Of a stretch of DNA of 64,000 bases, positions 15,920-24,865 are shown piece after piece. Source of the stretch: CAZZNQ01 sp964655775. GTDB taxonomy: Bacteria; Planctomycetota; Brocadiia; SM23-32. The stretch covers positions 1 to 64,000 of the forward strand of contig CAZZNQ010000002.1 of NCBI GenBank assembly GCA_964655775.1, given 5' to 3'. Positions within the stretch are counted from its first letter, which is position 1; each line of letters opens with the position of its first letter. A program made the translations under genes and the position numbers. The notes below the pieces were generated by a model. It saw only the letters and a program-made list of their open reading frames with translations. It searched no databases and was not told the DNA's origin.

Positions 15920-18057
15920 GCGTTCACCTCCGCTGCCGATTTCTCAATAGCCTGTGACCCGATTGCCGACCACGTCCGGTCCATAACCTCCATCACTTCA
16001 AGGGCTTCCTCGCCCGGGACCGGCGCCTCGCGACCTTCCTGCAGCGCCGAGTAGTATTCCCCGATGAGCACAGCCATTCCGTCGTAAGGAGTCCATCGGC
16101 GCATCAGCACCTTCGCGGTTCCCCAGAGGGTGCCGAGCATAACCGTCATTCCGTGCCGGACGTTTGAGATGGCCCGTGCGATCGGCTTGGGAACCCCCCG
16201 CATCGCCGCCTCGCATATCACCCACTTGTTCAGGATGTCGACCGTGAGCGTCCCCCGCGTGCCGACCACCTTCAGGTATTGGAACCGTGGCATGGCGGCC
16301 AGCGAGACGGTCACCACTCCCCCGGCGGTCTCGCCTTTCAGCAGGATTCGGAGTTCGTCCGTCGGTCCCTGCGGCAGGACGCGGAAGAACCGGGCGTCGG
16401 CGTCCACTTCGGCCGGGCGCCCGAGCAGCTCCAACGCCAGGCAGAGCGGATGCGGGGCAAGGTTCTGGTACATCCCGCCCGGCAGCCCGAAGGTCCAATG
16501 CTTCTCCCCTCCTGGAAGCATGTATTTGATGCCCGGGTTCCCTGCAAGGTTGAAGCCATAGAAGCTCTCGACCCAGATGATCTCGCCGACGGCCCCCGAT
16601 TCGATCATCCGCCGCGCCCGGACGATGGTCGGATCGTAAAGATGGTTGTGATCGACGCAGATGTACACGCCGTGATCGCGCGCTACGCGGATCATCTCCC
16701 TCGCCTCGACGGCGTCCACCGCCATGGGTTTCTCCACGAGCACGTTGCACCCGTGCTCGGCCGCCAGCCGTGCGTCGTGCGCGTGAAACTGCGGAGGTGT
16801 CAGAACGTGCAGAACCTGGGGCTTCTCCTGTTCCAGCATGTCCCCGAGGTCGGTATACGTACGCGGCACATCGAACTGCTCCGCCAGTTCCCGGGCTGCC
16901 TCGGGATTGACGTCGCAGAGGGCCGCGACGTCCGCATGTTTCAGGCGACGCAGTATCCCCAGGTGCTCCACGGCGATCCCCCCGCACCCGACGACGCATG
17001 CCTTGACCGGCGGCTTGGCCTTGACCGGCCGGGCCAGCTCGGAGAACCGTGCCCGCCGGCTCAACGCCTCACGGCTCGCATGGTATGCCATAGTCGCATC
17101 GAGCGCCTCGTCCCTGCCGACTTCGGGCGTCCAACCCAATACGTCCTTGGCCTTCTCGTTCGAGTATGTCACTCGGCGGTGGCACGCGATGAGGTGCGCC
17201 GGATGCAGCGGGTTCGGCCGGCCGAGCGTCTTGAGGGCGAGCCCGGCGCAGAAACTGAGCATTCGTGCTATGAAATACGGCAGCCTGAAGATCTTCATCT
17301 TCGGGCGGACGGCGGACTTGAGGCGCTTCAGATACTCCACTTGCGTAAACAACTCGTCGTCGACAATGCTGAACACGTCGCCGTTATCGCCTGCGCCTTC
17401 GGCCGCCAGCAGCGCGGCACGGGCGCAGTTGCGCACGTAGCAGGCGGGAAGCACGTTGCGCCCATTGCCGATCACGAGAAACGCGTTCGAGCCCATCGAG
17501 TAGCCCATCCGCGGGAGAATCGCTTTGCCGCGTGGTCCGTACATGAGGCCCGGCCGAATCACGATCACATTCATTGCGCCGTCCTGCCCAGCGAACTCGA
17601 GTGCCGCCTTCTCGGAGGCGATCTTCGATCGCGTGTAGGTGGTCAGGAGCACCGGTTCGTCCTCGTAGGGTGCGTTTTCCGTGATCGGGCCGCCATCCTG
17701 CGGATTCTGCATCCGGCACACGCCGATGGAACTGATGTGCACGAACCGCCGCACGCTTTCCTCAGCAGCCAGCGCAAGCAGACGGTGCGTGCCCTTGATG
17801 GTGGCGGCCTCGTACTCCTGTGGGACTCCGGCAGTCGTGGAGGCGGCGTTGATCACCACTTCCACGCCCTGGAGGGCCGTCCGCAGGGCGTCTTCATCCT
17901 TCAGATCGGCCTCGACAATCTCAACGGGCATCTCCTGCAGGCGCTCCGTCCGGCTGGTCTTACGCACCATGCCACGAACCTGATGCCCTGCACCGAGAGC
18001 CATCTCCGTCAAATGACCGCCGAGGAACCCACTTGCACCGGTAATCAGCACTTTCAT
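15916..18057 (-). CDS. Fusion of extended SDR epimerase and Gfo/Idh/MocA oxidoreductase
   Basis: 713 residues from the ATG at 18057, which overlaps the upstream glycosyltransferase stop by 4 nt. Residues 1-335 are an extended SDR: TGASGFLG (6-13), HISSIG (107-112), Y141-x3-K145 and IRPGLMYGP (167-175). Residues 350-713 are a separate dinucleotide-binding oxidoreductase of the Gfo/Idh/MocA family: GCGGIA (357-362), EKPMAVD (442-448) and a DHNHLYDP helix near 480, followed by the beta-sheet domain. The two enzymes are normally separate; Gfo/Idh/MocA members in EPS loci often oxidise UDP-GlcNAc-uronate at C3 (WbpB-like). Next to the UDP-HexNAc dehydrogenase this suggests successive steps on one nucleotide sugar (inference). 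Confidence 0.82.
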   Translation of the reverse strand: MKVLITGASGFLGGHLTEMALGAGHQVRGMVRKTSRTERLQEMPVEIVEADLKDEDALRTALQGVEVVINAASTTAGVPQEYEAATIKGTHRLLALAAEESVRRFVHISSIGVCRMQNPQDGGPITENAPYEDEPVLLTTYTRSKIASEKAALEFAGQDGAMNVIVIRPGLMYGPRGKAILPRMGYSMGSNAFLVIGNGRNVLPACYVRNCARAALLAAEGAGDNGDVFSIVDDELFTQVEYLKRLKSAVRPKMKIFRLPYFIARMLSFCAGLALKTLGRPNPLHPAHLIACHRRVTYSNEKAKDVLGWTPEVGRDEALDATMAYHASREALSRRARFSELARPVKAKPPVKACVVGCGGIAVEHLGILRRLKHADVAALCDVNPEAARELAEQFDVPRTYTDLGDMLEQEKPQVLHVLTPPQFHAHDARLAAEHGCNVLVEKPMAVDAVEAREMIRVARDHGVYICVDHNHLYDPTIVRARRMIESGAVGEIIWVESFYGFNLAGNPGIKYMLPGGEKHWTFGLPGGMYQNLAPHPLCLALELLGRPAEVDADARFFRVLPQGPTDELRILLKGETAGGVVTVSLAAMPRFQYLKVVGTRGTLTVDILNKWVICEAAMRGVPKPIARAISNVRHGMTVMLGTLWGTAKVLMRRWTPYDGMAVLIGEYYSALQEGREAPVPGEEALEVMEVMDRTWSAIGSQAIEKSAAEVNA

Positions 18058-19259
18058 CCGTCGCGTCGGCCTCCAGGTGTAAGCTCGATGTCCAGTCTTT
18101 CCAGCACACGCTCGGCGTTGCGTCGCCATGTATGCTCACAAAGCACGAGTTCCCGCGCCTTCTGCCCCATGTTGCTCCGGATCTCACTGTCCTCGATCAG
18201 CCGGCCGATTGTCTCCGTAAGGGATGCCTGGTCGCCGGGATCGAAGAGCATTCCCGTCTCGCCGTGGGTTACGACTTCTTCAATGGCAGGCACGCGCGGC
18301 ACCACCACCGCCTTCGCCATTGCCATGTATTCGAAGAGCTTCATAGGGGACCCGAACGTATTTGAGTGTGGCATCACGGCAACATCCATGTCCTTCAGGT
18401 AGCACGGCACGCGTTCGTGCGGCACCGCGCCGGGCAGACTGAACCGGTCCGCGAGTCCGTAACGCTCGATCTTCGCCTCCACCAGCGGTTTCTCGACACC
18501 GTCGCCGACGAGAAGCCATCGAGCCCCCGGATGATCGGCGCTGAGTTCGCGCGCGGCGTCCACCAGCATATCCGTTCTGTGCCACGGCACGAAAGCGCCC
18601 ACGTAGCCCACCACAACCGCTCCATCACCAAAGGCGGCAGAGCCGTTCGCCGCCATGATCTGCGAGGGATCGAATGCGCCGGGATCGATTGCGTTCTGGC
18701 AGACCAGAATCCGTTCGGCGGGCCAACCGCGTTCGACCAGCATCGCCTTAAAGGTCTCGGAGACGGTGACGAACAGGTCCGTCCGACGGACCATCCAGCG
18801 CTCCAGCGCCTTGGTGAGCGTCTCCAACACCAGAGGTCGAAGCCGGCCGATGTCCGCCGTGACGTTGACCTCCTGTACAACGGGGACCTTCCAGAGACGG
18901 CTCAGGAGCGTCGGCGTTACGCTGTTGGACGTTGTCCGTTCGTAGATCATGTCCGGCCCGCGCCGGCGGGCACACCTCCACATGGCGACAAGCGAGTAGG
19001 CATTGTAAGCCAGCTCCGCCAGCTCGAACACAACGGGCGGCGCTTTCCTGGCCAGACGTTTCAGCGCACCGCGCAGCAAGCCTTCGGACCGATCACCGGC
19101 GTCCGCCCCGCCCGGTGCCGGTGGTCGCTCCGGATCGCAGCCGGGCGGGCTGGATATCTCAACGGTGTGCCCCATGTCACGCAACGCCCGCACCATTCCC
19201 ATGATGTGGACCGTTTCGACACGGTCTCCGGCGGTCCTATGGTGGTAGAGCACGTGCAT
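18054..19259 (-). CDS. GT4-family glycosyltransferase
   Basis: 401 residues with the GT-B fold of family 4. The N-terminal half has the donor-cleft start MHVLYHHRTAGDRVETVHI and YERTTSN near 110. The C-terminal half has VGYVGAFVPWHRTDMLVDAA (near 217), VAVMPHSNTFGSPMKLFEYMAMAKAVV (near 290) and the EVVTHGETGMLF turn. The E-x7-E equivalent includes PMKLFEYMA, so it should be a retaining transferase using an NDP-sugar. GGAAGG precedes the ATG. It overlaps the SDR-oxidoreductase gene by 4 nt and starts 1 nt after the acetyltransferase stop codon. Confidence 0.88.
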   Translation of the reverse strand: MHVLYHHRTAGDRVETVHIMGMVRALRDMGHTVEISSPPGCDPERPPAPGGADAGDRSEGLLRGALKRLARKAPPVVFELAELAYNAYSLVAMWRCARRRGPDMIYERTTSNSVTPTLLSRLWKVPVVQEVNVTADIGRLRPLVLETLTKALERWMVRRTDLFVTVSETFKAMLVERGWPAERILVCQNAIDPGAFDPSQIMAANGSAAFGDGAVVVGYVGAFVPWHRTDMLVDAARELSADHPGARWLLVGDGVEKPLVEAKIERYGLADRFSLPGAVPHERVPCYLKDMDVAVMPHSNTFGSPMKLFEYMAMAKAVVVPRVPAIEEVVTHGETGMLFDPGDQASLTETIGRLIEDSEIRSNMGQKARELVLCEHTWRRNAERVLERLDIELTPGGRRDG

Positions 19260-19260
19260 G

Positions 19261-19836
19261 TCAGCCTTCCCGTGGCGGCTGGCCGGCTATTCTGGCCGGC
19301 ACACCGACGGCGGTTGCATTCGGGGGAACGTCGTCGAGGACTACCGCGTTCGCCCCGACCTTCGCCGCATCGCCCACCTCAACGTCGCCGATGATGCGAG
19401 CGCCGGCGCCCACGAACACGCGGTTGCCCAACACTGGCGACCGGCCCTTCTCAGCGCCAATCGTCACGCCACCCTCGATTACGGTGTTCTCACCCGCGCG
19501 AACCGAGGAGTTGATGACCGTGCCCACGCTGTGGAGGATCACCAGGCCTGGCCCAAAGTCGGCACCACGGCCTATCACTGCGCCGGTCAGAAATGCATTC
19601 AGCTTGTAGACGAAGAACACCAGCAAACCGAGATGCCAACGGCGAAACGCGCTCATGCAGCGATACAGGGCCGTGCACAGGCCGCCGTCGCTGAACAACA
19701 TGCGCAGCGACAGCATCGGGCTGCACCGGCCATAGTACCAGATGCTTTTCGCGCGCAGATCGGCACGCAGGAGGCGGAACAGCCCCGCGGGCTCGATCGC
19801 GTCCACCTCACAAAACTGGTGGTCAAGAAACTTCAC
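19261..19836 (-). CDS. Serine acetyltransferase-like hexapeptide O-acetyltransferase
   Basis: 191 residues from the GTG at 19836, preceded by GAGGAG and overlapping the upstream glycosyltransferase gene by 14 nt; the longer open frame only runs back into that gene. An alpha-helical N-terminal half is followed by left-handed beta-helix repeats from about residue 90: IGRGADFGPGL, VINSSVRAG, TVIEGGVTIG, VFVGAGARIIG and AKVGANAVVL, ending DVPPNATAVGVPARI as in CysE relatives. It most likely O-acetylates a sugar of the repeat unit; cysteine synthesis is unlikely because it sits between glycosyltransferases. Confidence 0.85.
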   Translation of the reverse strand: MKFLDHQFCEVDAIEPAGLFRLLRADLRAKSIWYYGRCSPMLSLRMLFSDGGLCTALYRCMSAFRRWHLGLLVFFVYKLNAFLTGAVIGRGADFGPGLVILHSVGTVINSSVRAGENTVIEGGVTIGAEKGRSPVLGNRVFVGAGARIIGDVEVGDAAKVGANAVVLDDVPPNATAVGVPARIAGQPPREG

Positions 19837-21037
19837 TGGCTGTGAACTCCTCGGTAGGCTCGTCGGGGGTGCCGGCCACGTCGCGCAGTATCCGTTGAAG
19901 TGTCCGCGCATTCCTCTCCCAGGACATCCTCCGGACACGCCTGCGTATGCTCGCTCGATCCCATCGCTTCAGCAGAGCCGAGATTAGTGCCGAGGCGAGT
20001 TCCTCCGGGTCGTCCGGGGGCACCATGGTGCCGCTCTCGGAAGTGAGAAGATCGGGTACGGCCCCAACAGCCGAGGCCACAACCGGAGTGCCGCAGCACA
20101 TGGCCTCCAGGACCACGTTCGGACAGCCTTCGTTGCGGCTCGGCAACACAAGCACGTCGGCCGCGTTCATCCAGACGCCCACCTCTTCCCTGCCGATCTG
20201 CCCGAGTGCGCGCAGGTCGACGTTCGCCGGTAACTCCTCGGTCGCACTCTTGAGCACCCGCCGCATCGGCCCGTCGCCGGCGACGGCGAACAGTGTGCGC
20301 TGTTCGTGGGAGCCGGCCGACGAGTACTGTTTCACCGCCTTCAGCAGCACGTCGACGCCCTTCACAGGAAGCAGGTTCCCGACGAAAAGCACCACTCGCC
20401 GACTCGCGTCGAGGCCCAGCTCTGCCCTGGCCGACTGGCGTGGCCTCAGGGGGAAGCGGTCCGAATCGACTCCGTTGGGAAGCACGTAGACCCTTCCGGA
20501 CGGGGTCCCCAGTTCCTCCGCGATCTGCGCCAAGTTCGAACTCACGGCGACGACGGCGTCAGCGTTCCTCAGCGCCTCGATCGTGCGCCGGCGCACAGGG
20601 CCATCGCTCGGAAGCGAATGCAGGTCGGTGCCACGTACTTTCACCACGTAGGGGACCTCCATCTCCACGGCCAGTTCCATGGCCGCCCGCCCGGCCGGAT
20701 AGGCAAAAGTGGCCATGAGCACGTGGACCGAGCCAAGGTATCGGGTCTTCATGATTCGTCTAACCGCCCGCTCAAATCCGATCCACGTCCGCGCCCGGCC
20801 AAGGCGTGGAACGTACCAGAGTGGCGAATGGAACAGAAACGCCCTGTCCAGGCACCGGTCGCGACACCCGAACAGCGAGAGCTTCCGTGGATCGGTCAGC
20901 AGCCGAGGCCACGGCAGCGGGTTGATTACGGTGACTCGGCACAGTTCGGCGAGGCACTCGATCTGCCGGCGATTGTAGGGGCCGCGCCACTGCTCGTATC
21001 TGTTGGGGAAGGTGTCGGTCAGGACCATCACGTGCAT
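19823..21037 (-). CDS. GT4-family glycosyltransferase
   Basis: 404 residues from the ATG at 21037, chosen because GGGGAGGTG lies just upstream and the protein then begins at strand 1 (MHVMVLTDTFPNRYEQWRG). GT-B family 4 features: KVRGTDLHSLP near 130, VLFVGNLLPVKGVDVLLKAV near 218, LRALGQIGREEVGVWMNAADVLVLPS near 275 and EGCPNVVLEAMCCGTPVVAS near 303, carrying the E-x7-E motif. It is a retaining transferase. The gene overlaps the upstream GT4 gene by 10 nt and the downstream acetyltransferase by 14 nt, so the three are probably translated together. Confidence 0.9.
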   Translation of the reverse strand: MHVMVLTDTFPNRYEQWRGPYNRRQIECLAELCRVTVINPLPWPRLLTDPRKLSLFGCRDRCLDRAFLFHSPLWYVPRLGRARTWIGFERAVRRIMKTRYLGSVHVLMATFAYPAGRAAMELAVEMEVPYVVKVRGTDLHSLPSDGPVRRRTIEALRNADAVVAVSSNLAQIAEELGTPSGRVYVLPNGVDSDRFPLRPRQSARAELGLDASRRVVLFVGNLLPVKGVDVLLKAVKQYSSAGSHEQRTLFAVAGDGPMRRVLKSATEELPANVDLRALGQIGREEVGVWMNAADVLVLPSRNEGCPNVVLEAMCCGTPVVASAVGAVPDLLTSESGTMVPPDDPEELASALISALLKRWDRASIRRRVRRMSWERNARTLQRILRDVAGTPDEPTEEFTASEVS

Positions 21038-22242
21038 GGCGCACCTCCCCTCGGGTGGACGCCGTTCTCCTGCAGCAACTCGACGTAGAGATTCTCGTGC
21101 TGGGCCGCGCACGCCGCGAGACTGAAACGTTCGACGGCGCTCAGGCGACCCGCCTTCCCCATGCGAGCGCGCAGACCGGGTTCCTGAGCAAGCCTGCACA
21201 GTGCATTTGCGATCGCCGCGGCATCCTCGACCGGCACGAGGAGACCGCTCACGCTATCCTCCACGAGTTCCGGCAGCCCGCCGACCCGTGTCGCCACCAC
21301 GGGCAACGCGCAGGCCATCGCCTCGATGACGCTAAGCGGCAGTCCCTCGGTGGACGATGTGAGGGCGAAAACATCCATTCGCCGGAGCAGGGCGGGCACG
21401 TCATCGCGCATGCCGAGGAACTCCACCTCCTCTTCGATGTCCAGACGCGCGGCCGCCGCCTCCAGATGCTGCCGCCGAGGGCCGTCGCCCACCACCTGCA
21501 ACCGCACGTCCACATCCTCCCGCTTCAGCCCTGCTATGGCCTCGAAGAGCAGCTCGTGACGCTTCTCCTCCGACAGCCTGCCCACGCACCCCACCACCAT
21601 TGTCTGCGAAGCGTCCGCGTGGCCGTCGCGCGGCTGGAAACGGCTCAGATCGATCCCGTTGTATATCACAGTCGTCCGATCCGGCAACACGTAGCCCGCC
21701 TGCACCCCGGTACGGCGGACGTACTCGGCCACCGCCACGAACCGAGTCGCAAGGGGATTGGCCACCTTCGCAAGGAAATGGCTTTCACGGATGCCCTGCT
21801 CCGAGGGCACGGCATGCTGAGAACAGACGACGACCGGCACGCGCGCGAGCGCACCGCCGACGGTGCCGTATAACTTCGCGAACGTATTGTGGCAGTGCAG
21901 GATGTCCGTCCCTGAATCGCGCAGCAGATTCGCAAGGCGCCAGGCGAGCCCTATGTCGTAGCCCTGCCGCAAGCGCGAACGGTCCAGCGACAGGGGCCGC
22001 ACGCCGGCTGCCTCGAATCTGTCCGCCATTGGGCCGCACCCGTCCAGCGAGCACGCCAGCACCCGAAACCGGTCCGGGTCCATGGATCTGGCCAATTCCA
22101 GCGCCACCATCTCGGCCCCGCCGACGTGGAAGCTGCTCAGCAGATGCATTACGCTGATCTCGGCCCAGGCTGAGGAGAACGCTTTCCTATCGGGGCCGGT
22201 CGATTCTTGGCTGGACGAGAGTTGACCCAACTCGCTCACCAT
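21028..22242 (-). CDS. GT4-family glycosyltransferase
   Basis: 404 residues; conserved sequence begins at about residue 32 (MHLLSSFHVGGAEMV), so a shorter protein is possible. Motifs: LHCHNTFAKLYG near 115, VCSQHAVPSEQG near 137, VVGCVGRLSEEKRHELLFEAI near 218, VEFLGMRDDVPALLRRMDVFALTS near 272 and EGLPLSVIEAMACALPVVATRVGG near 299, the E-x7-E signature. The closest style is the PEP-CTERM/exosortase-associated GT4 transferases. It lies 3 nt downstream of a small membrane protein gene and overlaps the next GT4 gene by 10 nt. Confidence 0.9.
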   Translation of the reverse strand: MVSELGQLSSSQESTGPDRKAFSSAWAEISVMHLLSSFHVGGAEMVALELARSMDPDRFRVLACSLDGCGPMADRFEAAGVRPLSLDRSRLRQGYDIGLAWRLANLLRDSGTDILHCHNTFAKLYGTVGGALARVPVVVCSQHAVPSEQGIRESHFLAKVANPLATRFVAVAEYVRRTGVQAGYVLPDRTTVIYNGIDLSRFQPRDGHADASQTMVVGCVGRLSEEKRHELLFEAIAGLKREDVDVRLQVVGDGPRRQHLEAAAARLDIEEEVEFLGMRDDVPALLRRMDVFALTSSTEGLPLSVIEAMACALPVVATRVGGLPELVEDSVSGLLVPVEDAAAIANALCRLAQEPGLRARMGKAGRLSAVERFSLAACAAQHENLYVELLQENGVHPRGGAPCT

Positions 22243-22245
22243 CCT

Positions 22246-22386
22246 TCAACGCCATCCTGCGTGCACGAGTATCGCGCCGGCGATGATCATCGCGCTGCTG
22301 TCCAAACCGAATGCATTCAGCAAACCGGCGGCCATCAACACAACGCCCACCGCCACAAGCACCCGGTTCCCTACCGCCTTACCCAT
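22246..22386 (-). CDS. 46-residue predicted membrane protein
   Basis: A short open frame with a good ribosome site (GGAG, 8 nt before the ATG at 22386) fills the gap between the adenylate-forming ligase gene and a GT4 gene, with 33 nt and 3 nt spacings. The product is a short basic start (MGKAVGNR), a hydrophobic stretch VLVAVGVVLMAAGLLNAFGL, a small polar turn (DSSA), a second hydrophobic stretch MIIAGAILVHA and a GWR end. It would make a tiny two-helix hairpin in the membrane. No family is recognised. Tight spacing and the ribosome site support expression; it could be a small partner of the membrane-associated assembly machinery. Confidence 0.6.
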   Translation of the reverse strand: MGKAVGNRVLVAVGVVLMAAGLLNAFGLDSSAMIIAGAILVHAGWR

Positions 22387-22419
22387 TACAGTTTCTCCAT
22401 ATCTCAGCCAAAACACGAG

Positions 22420-23811
22420 TTACTGCGAAACCGCCCCGGCTTCCACGGGTACGTTGGATATGACCATACGCCGCTTGTTCGTCGCCGTCCTTTCCAGTTC
22501 CTCGACCTCCTGGAACTCCACTTCCATCGTCTGCCCAACGTAGCGTCTCAGTTCGCGTTCCATCTGATCGACAACGCCCTCGCCCCAACCCTCCCCGGGC
22601 ACGATGCGCACGGTGAGGTGGCCCACGCTTTCCTGGACGAACTGGAACTCCCTCACGCAAGTGAACTCCTTCATCAGGTGGGGCATCATCACACCGGAGC
22701 AGAAGTTGCCCTCGGGGGTGGCAATCATATCGAGCGACCGCCCCACCACATCGCTCAGGAGCGGCAGACCCCGGCCGCACGAACACGGTGCCTTCGCCAA
22801 TACGCCCATGTCGCCCAGGCGGTACCGGATGAAGGGCATGGCCATGTTGTCGAAACCGGTCACGACAATCTCCCCCACCTCGCCAGGCTGGACGGGATTG
22901 CCGCTCTCATCAACCACCTCAACATAGAGGCCGTCGGCATTGATGTGCATTCCTTGGTGTCTGTCGCACTCCTCGCCGATATTGCAGAACTCCTGGCAAC
23001 CATAGCGATTGAACGTGGGTGTGCCGAATACCTCCTCCACCTTGCGGCGCTCCCCGGGGAACGCCTGTTCGCCGCCCAGGATAATGCCCTCCATCGGTGG
23101 CGGCTCCAGGCCCAGTTCTTCCAGCAGGAGCGCGAAAGTGTAGGCCGCATGTGCGTAGCAGAACATCACGCGGGGTCGCACCCGGCACATGAGACGGTGA
23201 TGCTCGCGAGCGGTCTCAAGTGACAGTCGAGTGCAGGTGCGGACGTAGGAGCGCATGAACGCCCACTGGAGTCGCTCCTTCCAAACCTCAAGCCTCGGGC
23301 GCTCGCCGACGCCGCTGCCGACGGCGAGCATCAGAATGAACTGCGGCTCCCCCAATCGGTAACCGGCCCACTCGTCCGCCCGGATCCAGGCCGCAATCCG
23401 CCGGTCGTAGTGGTCGCGATTGTAGCGGAACTCAACCGGCCGACCGGTGGAACCACCGGAGTGCGAGACGATCAACGACTTGGTCCGCCACGGCCCGGCT
23501 ATCAGGTCCTGCTGGTGCTCGCGGAGATGCGTCTTCTCCAGAAGCGGCAATCGGCAAAGGTCGCCGGGAGACCGCATGTCCTCCGGGCGGACGCCTCTCT
23601 CATCAAACGATCTTCGGTAAAAGGGAACGTTGTCGTAGGCGTATGCGACGATTCCCCGCAACCGTTCCCACTGCCGGGCGCGGACCTCATCAGCCGTCAT
23701 CCACTGGCTTGTCTGGAGTTCCGCAAGGTATCGAAGCGTCCGACGGCGCCGCAGGACGGACTCATATAGCGGATAGAGAAGGTTTCTGTGCAGTATTCCG
23801 TACAAGCTCAC
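22420..23811 (-). CDS. Phenylacetate-CoA ligase/CapK-type adenylate-forming enzyme
   Basis: 463 residues of the CapK/PaaK branch of the AMP-binding superfamily. It has the ATP-gripping loop SHSGGSTGRP near 115-124, VMFCYAHAAY near 214, GGEQAFPG near 245, RYGCQEF near 270 and the hinge region RYRLGDMGVL near 333. In capsule and EPS clusters these proteins are thought to activate a carboxylic acid for attachment to a sugar or lipid; the acid is unknown. Start is GTG at 23811. It is a plausible partner of the acyl- and amido-transferases in the run, perhaps by modifying uronic acids (inference). Confidence 0.82.
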   Translation of the reverse strand: MSLYGILHRNLLYPLYESVLRRRRTLRYLAELQTSQWMTADEVRARQWERLRGIVAYAYDNVPFYRRSFDERGVRPEDMRSPGDLCRLPLLEKTHLREHQQDLIAGPWRTKSLIVSHSGGSTGRPVEFRYNRDHYDRRIAAWIRADEWAGYRLGEPQFILMLAVGSGVGERPRLEVWKERLQWAFMRSYVRTCTRLSLETAREHHRLMCRVRPRVMFCYAHAAYTFALLLEELGLEPPPMEGIILGGEQAFPGERRKVEEVFGTPTFNRYGCQEFCNIGEECDRHQGMHINADGLYVEVVDESGNPVQPGEVGEIVVTGFDNMAMPFIRYRLGDMGVLAKAPCSCGRGLPLLSDVVGRSLDMIATPEGNFCSGVMMPHLMKEFTCVREFQFVQESVGHLTVRIVPGEGWGEGVVDQMERELRRYVGQTMEVEFQEVEELERTATNKRRMVISNVPVEAGAVSQ

Positions 23812-23851
23812 CGTGGTCCGCCTCTCTCGCTTTGCCGGGACGCACCGCGGC

Positions 23852-24829
23852 TCAACTCCGCGCCCGGAAGTAAGCGATCACTTCGTCTATGATCCGGTCC
23901 AGGTTTTTCGTCGGCTTGTAGCCGATCAGCTTCGACAGCTTGGATATATCGGGCACGCGCCACTGAATGTCCTCGAAGCCCGGACCGTATGCCTCCTCGA
24001 ACGGAATGTACTTGATCTCCAGACCCTCGTCCACCTTGACCCGCACGCGCTCGGCCAGTTCCTTGATCGAGACGGCTTCGCTGCTGCCGATGTTGAAGAC
24101 CTGCCCCACCGCTTCGGGAGTCTTCATGAGCTGCACGAGCGCACCGACGGCATCGTCAACATGCGCGAAGCAGCGGACCATGCTGCCGTCGCCATAAACA
24201 GTGATGGGCCGGCCGGCGAGGGCCTGCTGAACGAACCTTGGCAGAACCATGCCGTATTCACCGACCTGTCCGGGGCCTACTGTGTTGAAGAACCTGACGA
24301 TGACGACGGGCAGGTCCTTTTCTTCCCAGTAAGCCAGGCCCAGAAACTCGTCAATGGCCTTGCTGCAGGCGTAGCTCCAGCGCGAACGGCAGGTCGGCCC
24401 GAGCCGCATGTCGTCATCTTCGCATAATCCGCCGCCCACTTCGGCCGGTGTCGCCTTGCCGTAGACCTCCGAGGTGGACGCAATCAGCACCTTCTTCTTC
24501 TTGCGGGCGGCGCTCCGCAGCACCAGCTCGGTGCCGTGGATGTTCGTCTCGATGGTCCTCACCGGGTTCTCCACAACCAGGCGCACCCCCACCGCCGCCG
24601 CCAGATGATAAACGGCATCGCACCGGTCCACCATCTCGGCCAGCAGCGACTCGTTGAAGATGCTGTCTACGACGTAGTGGAAGTTCTCGTGCTCCCGGAG
24701 CTTATCGATATTTGTTATATTGCCGGTGGAAAGATCGTCCAGAATGTAGACGGTCTCGCCGGCATCCAGAAGCCGTTCAGACAGGTGCGAACCTATGAAG
24801 CCGCTGCCGCCTGTGATCAGGTACTTCAT
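23852..24829 (-). CDS. NAD-dependent nucleotide-sugar epimerase/dehydratase
   Basis: 325 residues, extended SDR. Motifs: TGGSGFIGSHL (6-16), HLAAAVGVRLVVENP near 75, ASTSEVYG near 118, Y-ACS-K near 152, FFNTVGPGQ near 178 and YGDGSMVRCFAHVDDAV near 207. It resembles UDP-glucuronate decarboxylase and dTDP-glucose 4,6-dehydratase relatives more than GalE. GAGGAG lies upstream of the ATG. In the operon it stands between the ligase and the first asparagine-synthase-like gene. UDP-xylose or a 4-keto sugar would be possible products; the sequence alone does not decide. Confidence 0.82.
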   Translation of the reverse strand: MKYLITGGSGFIGSHLSERLLDAGETVYILDDLSTGNITNIDKLREHENFHYVVDSIFNESLLAEMVDRCDAVYHLAAAVGVRLVVENPVRTIETNIHGTELVLRSAARKKKKVLIASTSEVYGKATPAEVGGGLCEDDDMRLGPTCRSRWSYACSKAIDEFLGLAYWEEKDLPVVIVRFFNTVGPGQVGEYGMVLPRFVQQALAGRPITVYGDGSMVRCFAHVDDAVGALVQLMKTPEAVGQVFNIGSSEAVSIKELAERVRVKVDEGLEIKYIPFEEAYGPGFEDIQWRVPDISKLSKLIGYKPTKNLDRIIDEVIAYFRARS

Positions 24830-24865
24830 TCCGTCGGTCTCCTCAGTCGTGCAGTGTCAACGTCG

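Noticed and set aside
16279..18402. 707-codon open frame on the plus strand
   Set aside because: Antisense to the SDR-oxidoreductase fusion and a GT4 gene; His/Arg-rich composition is typical of a shadow frame.
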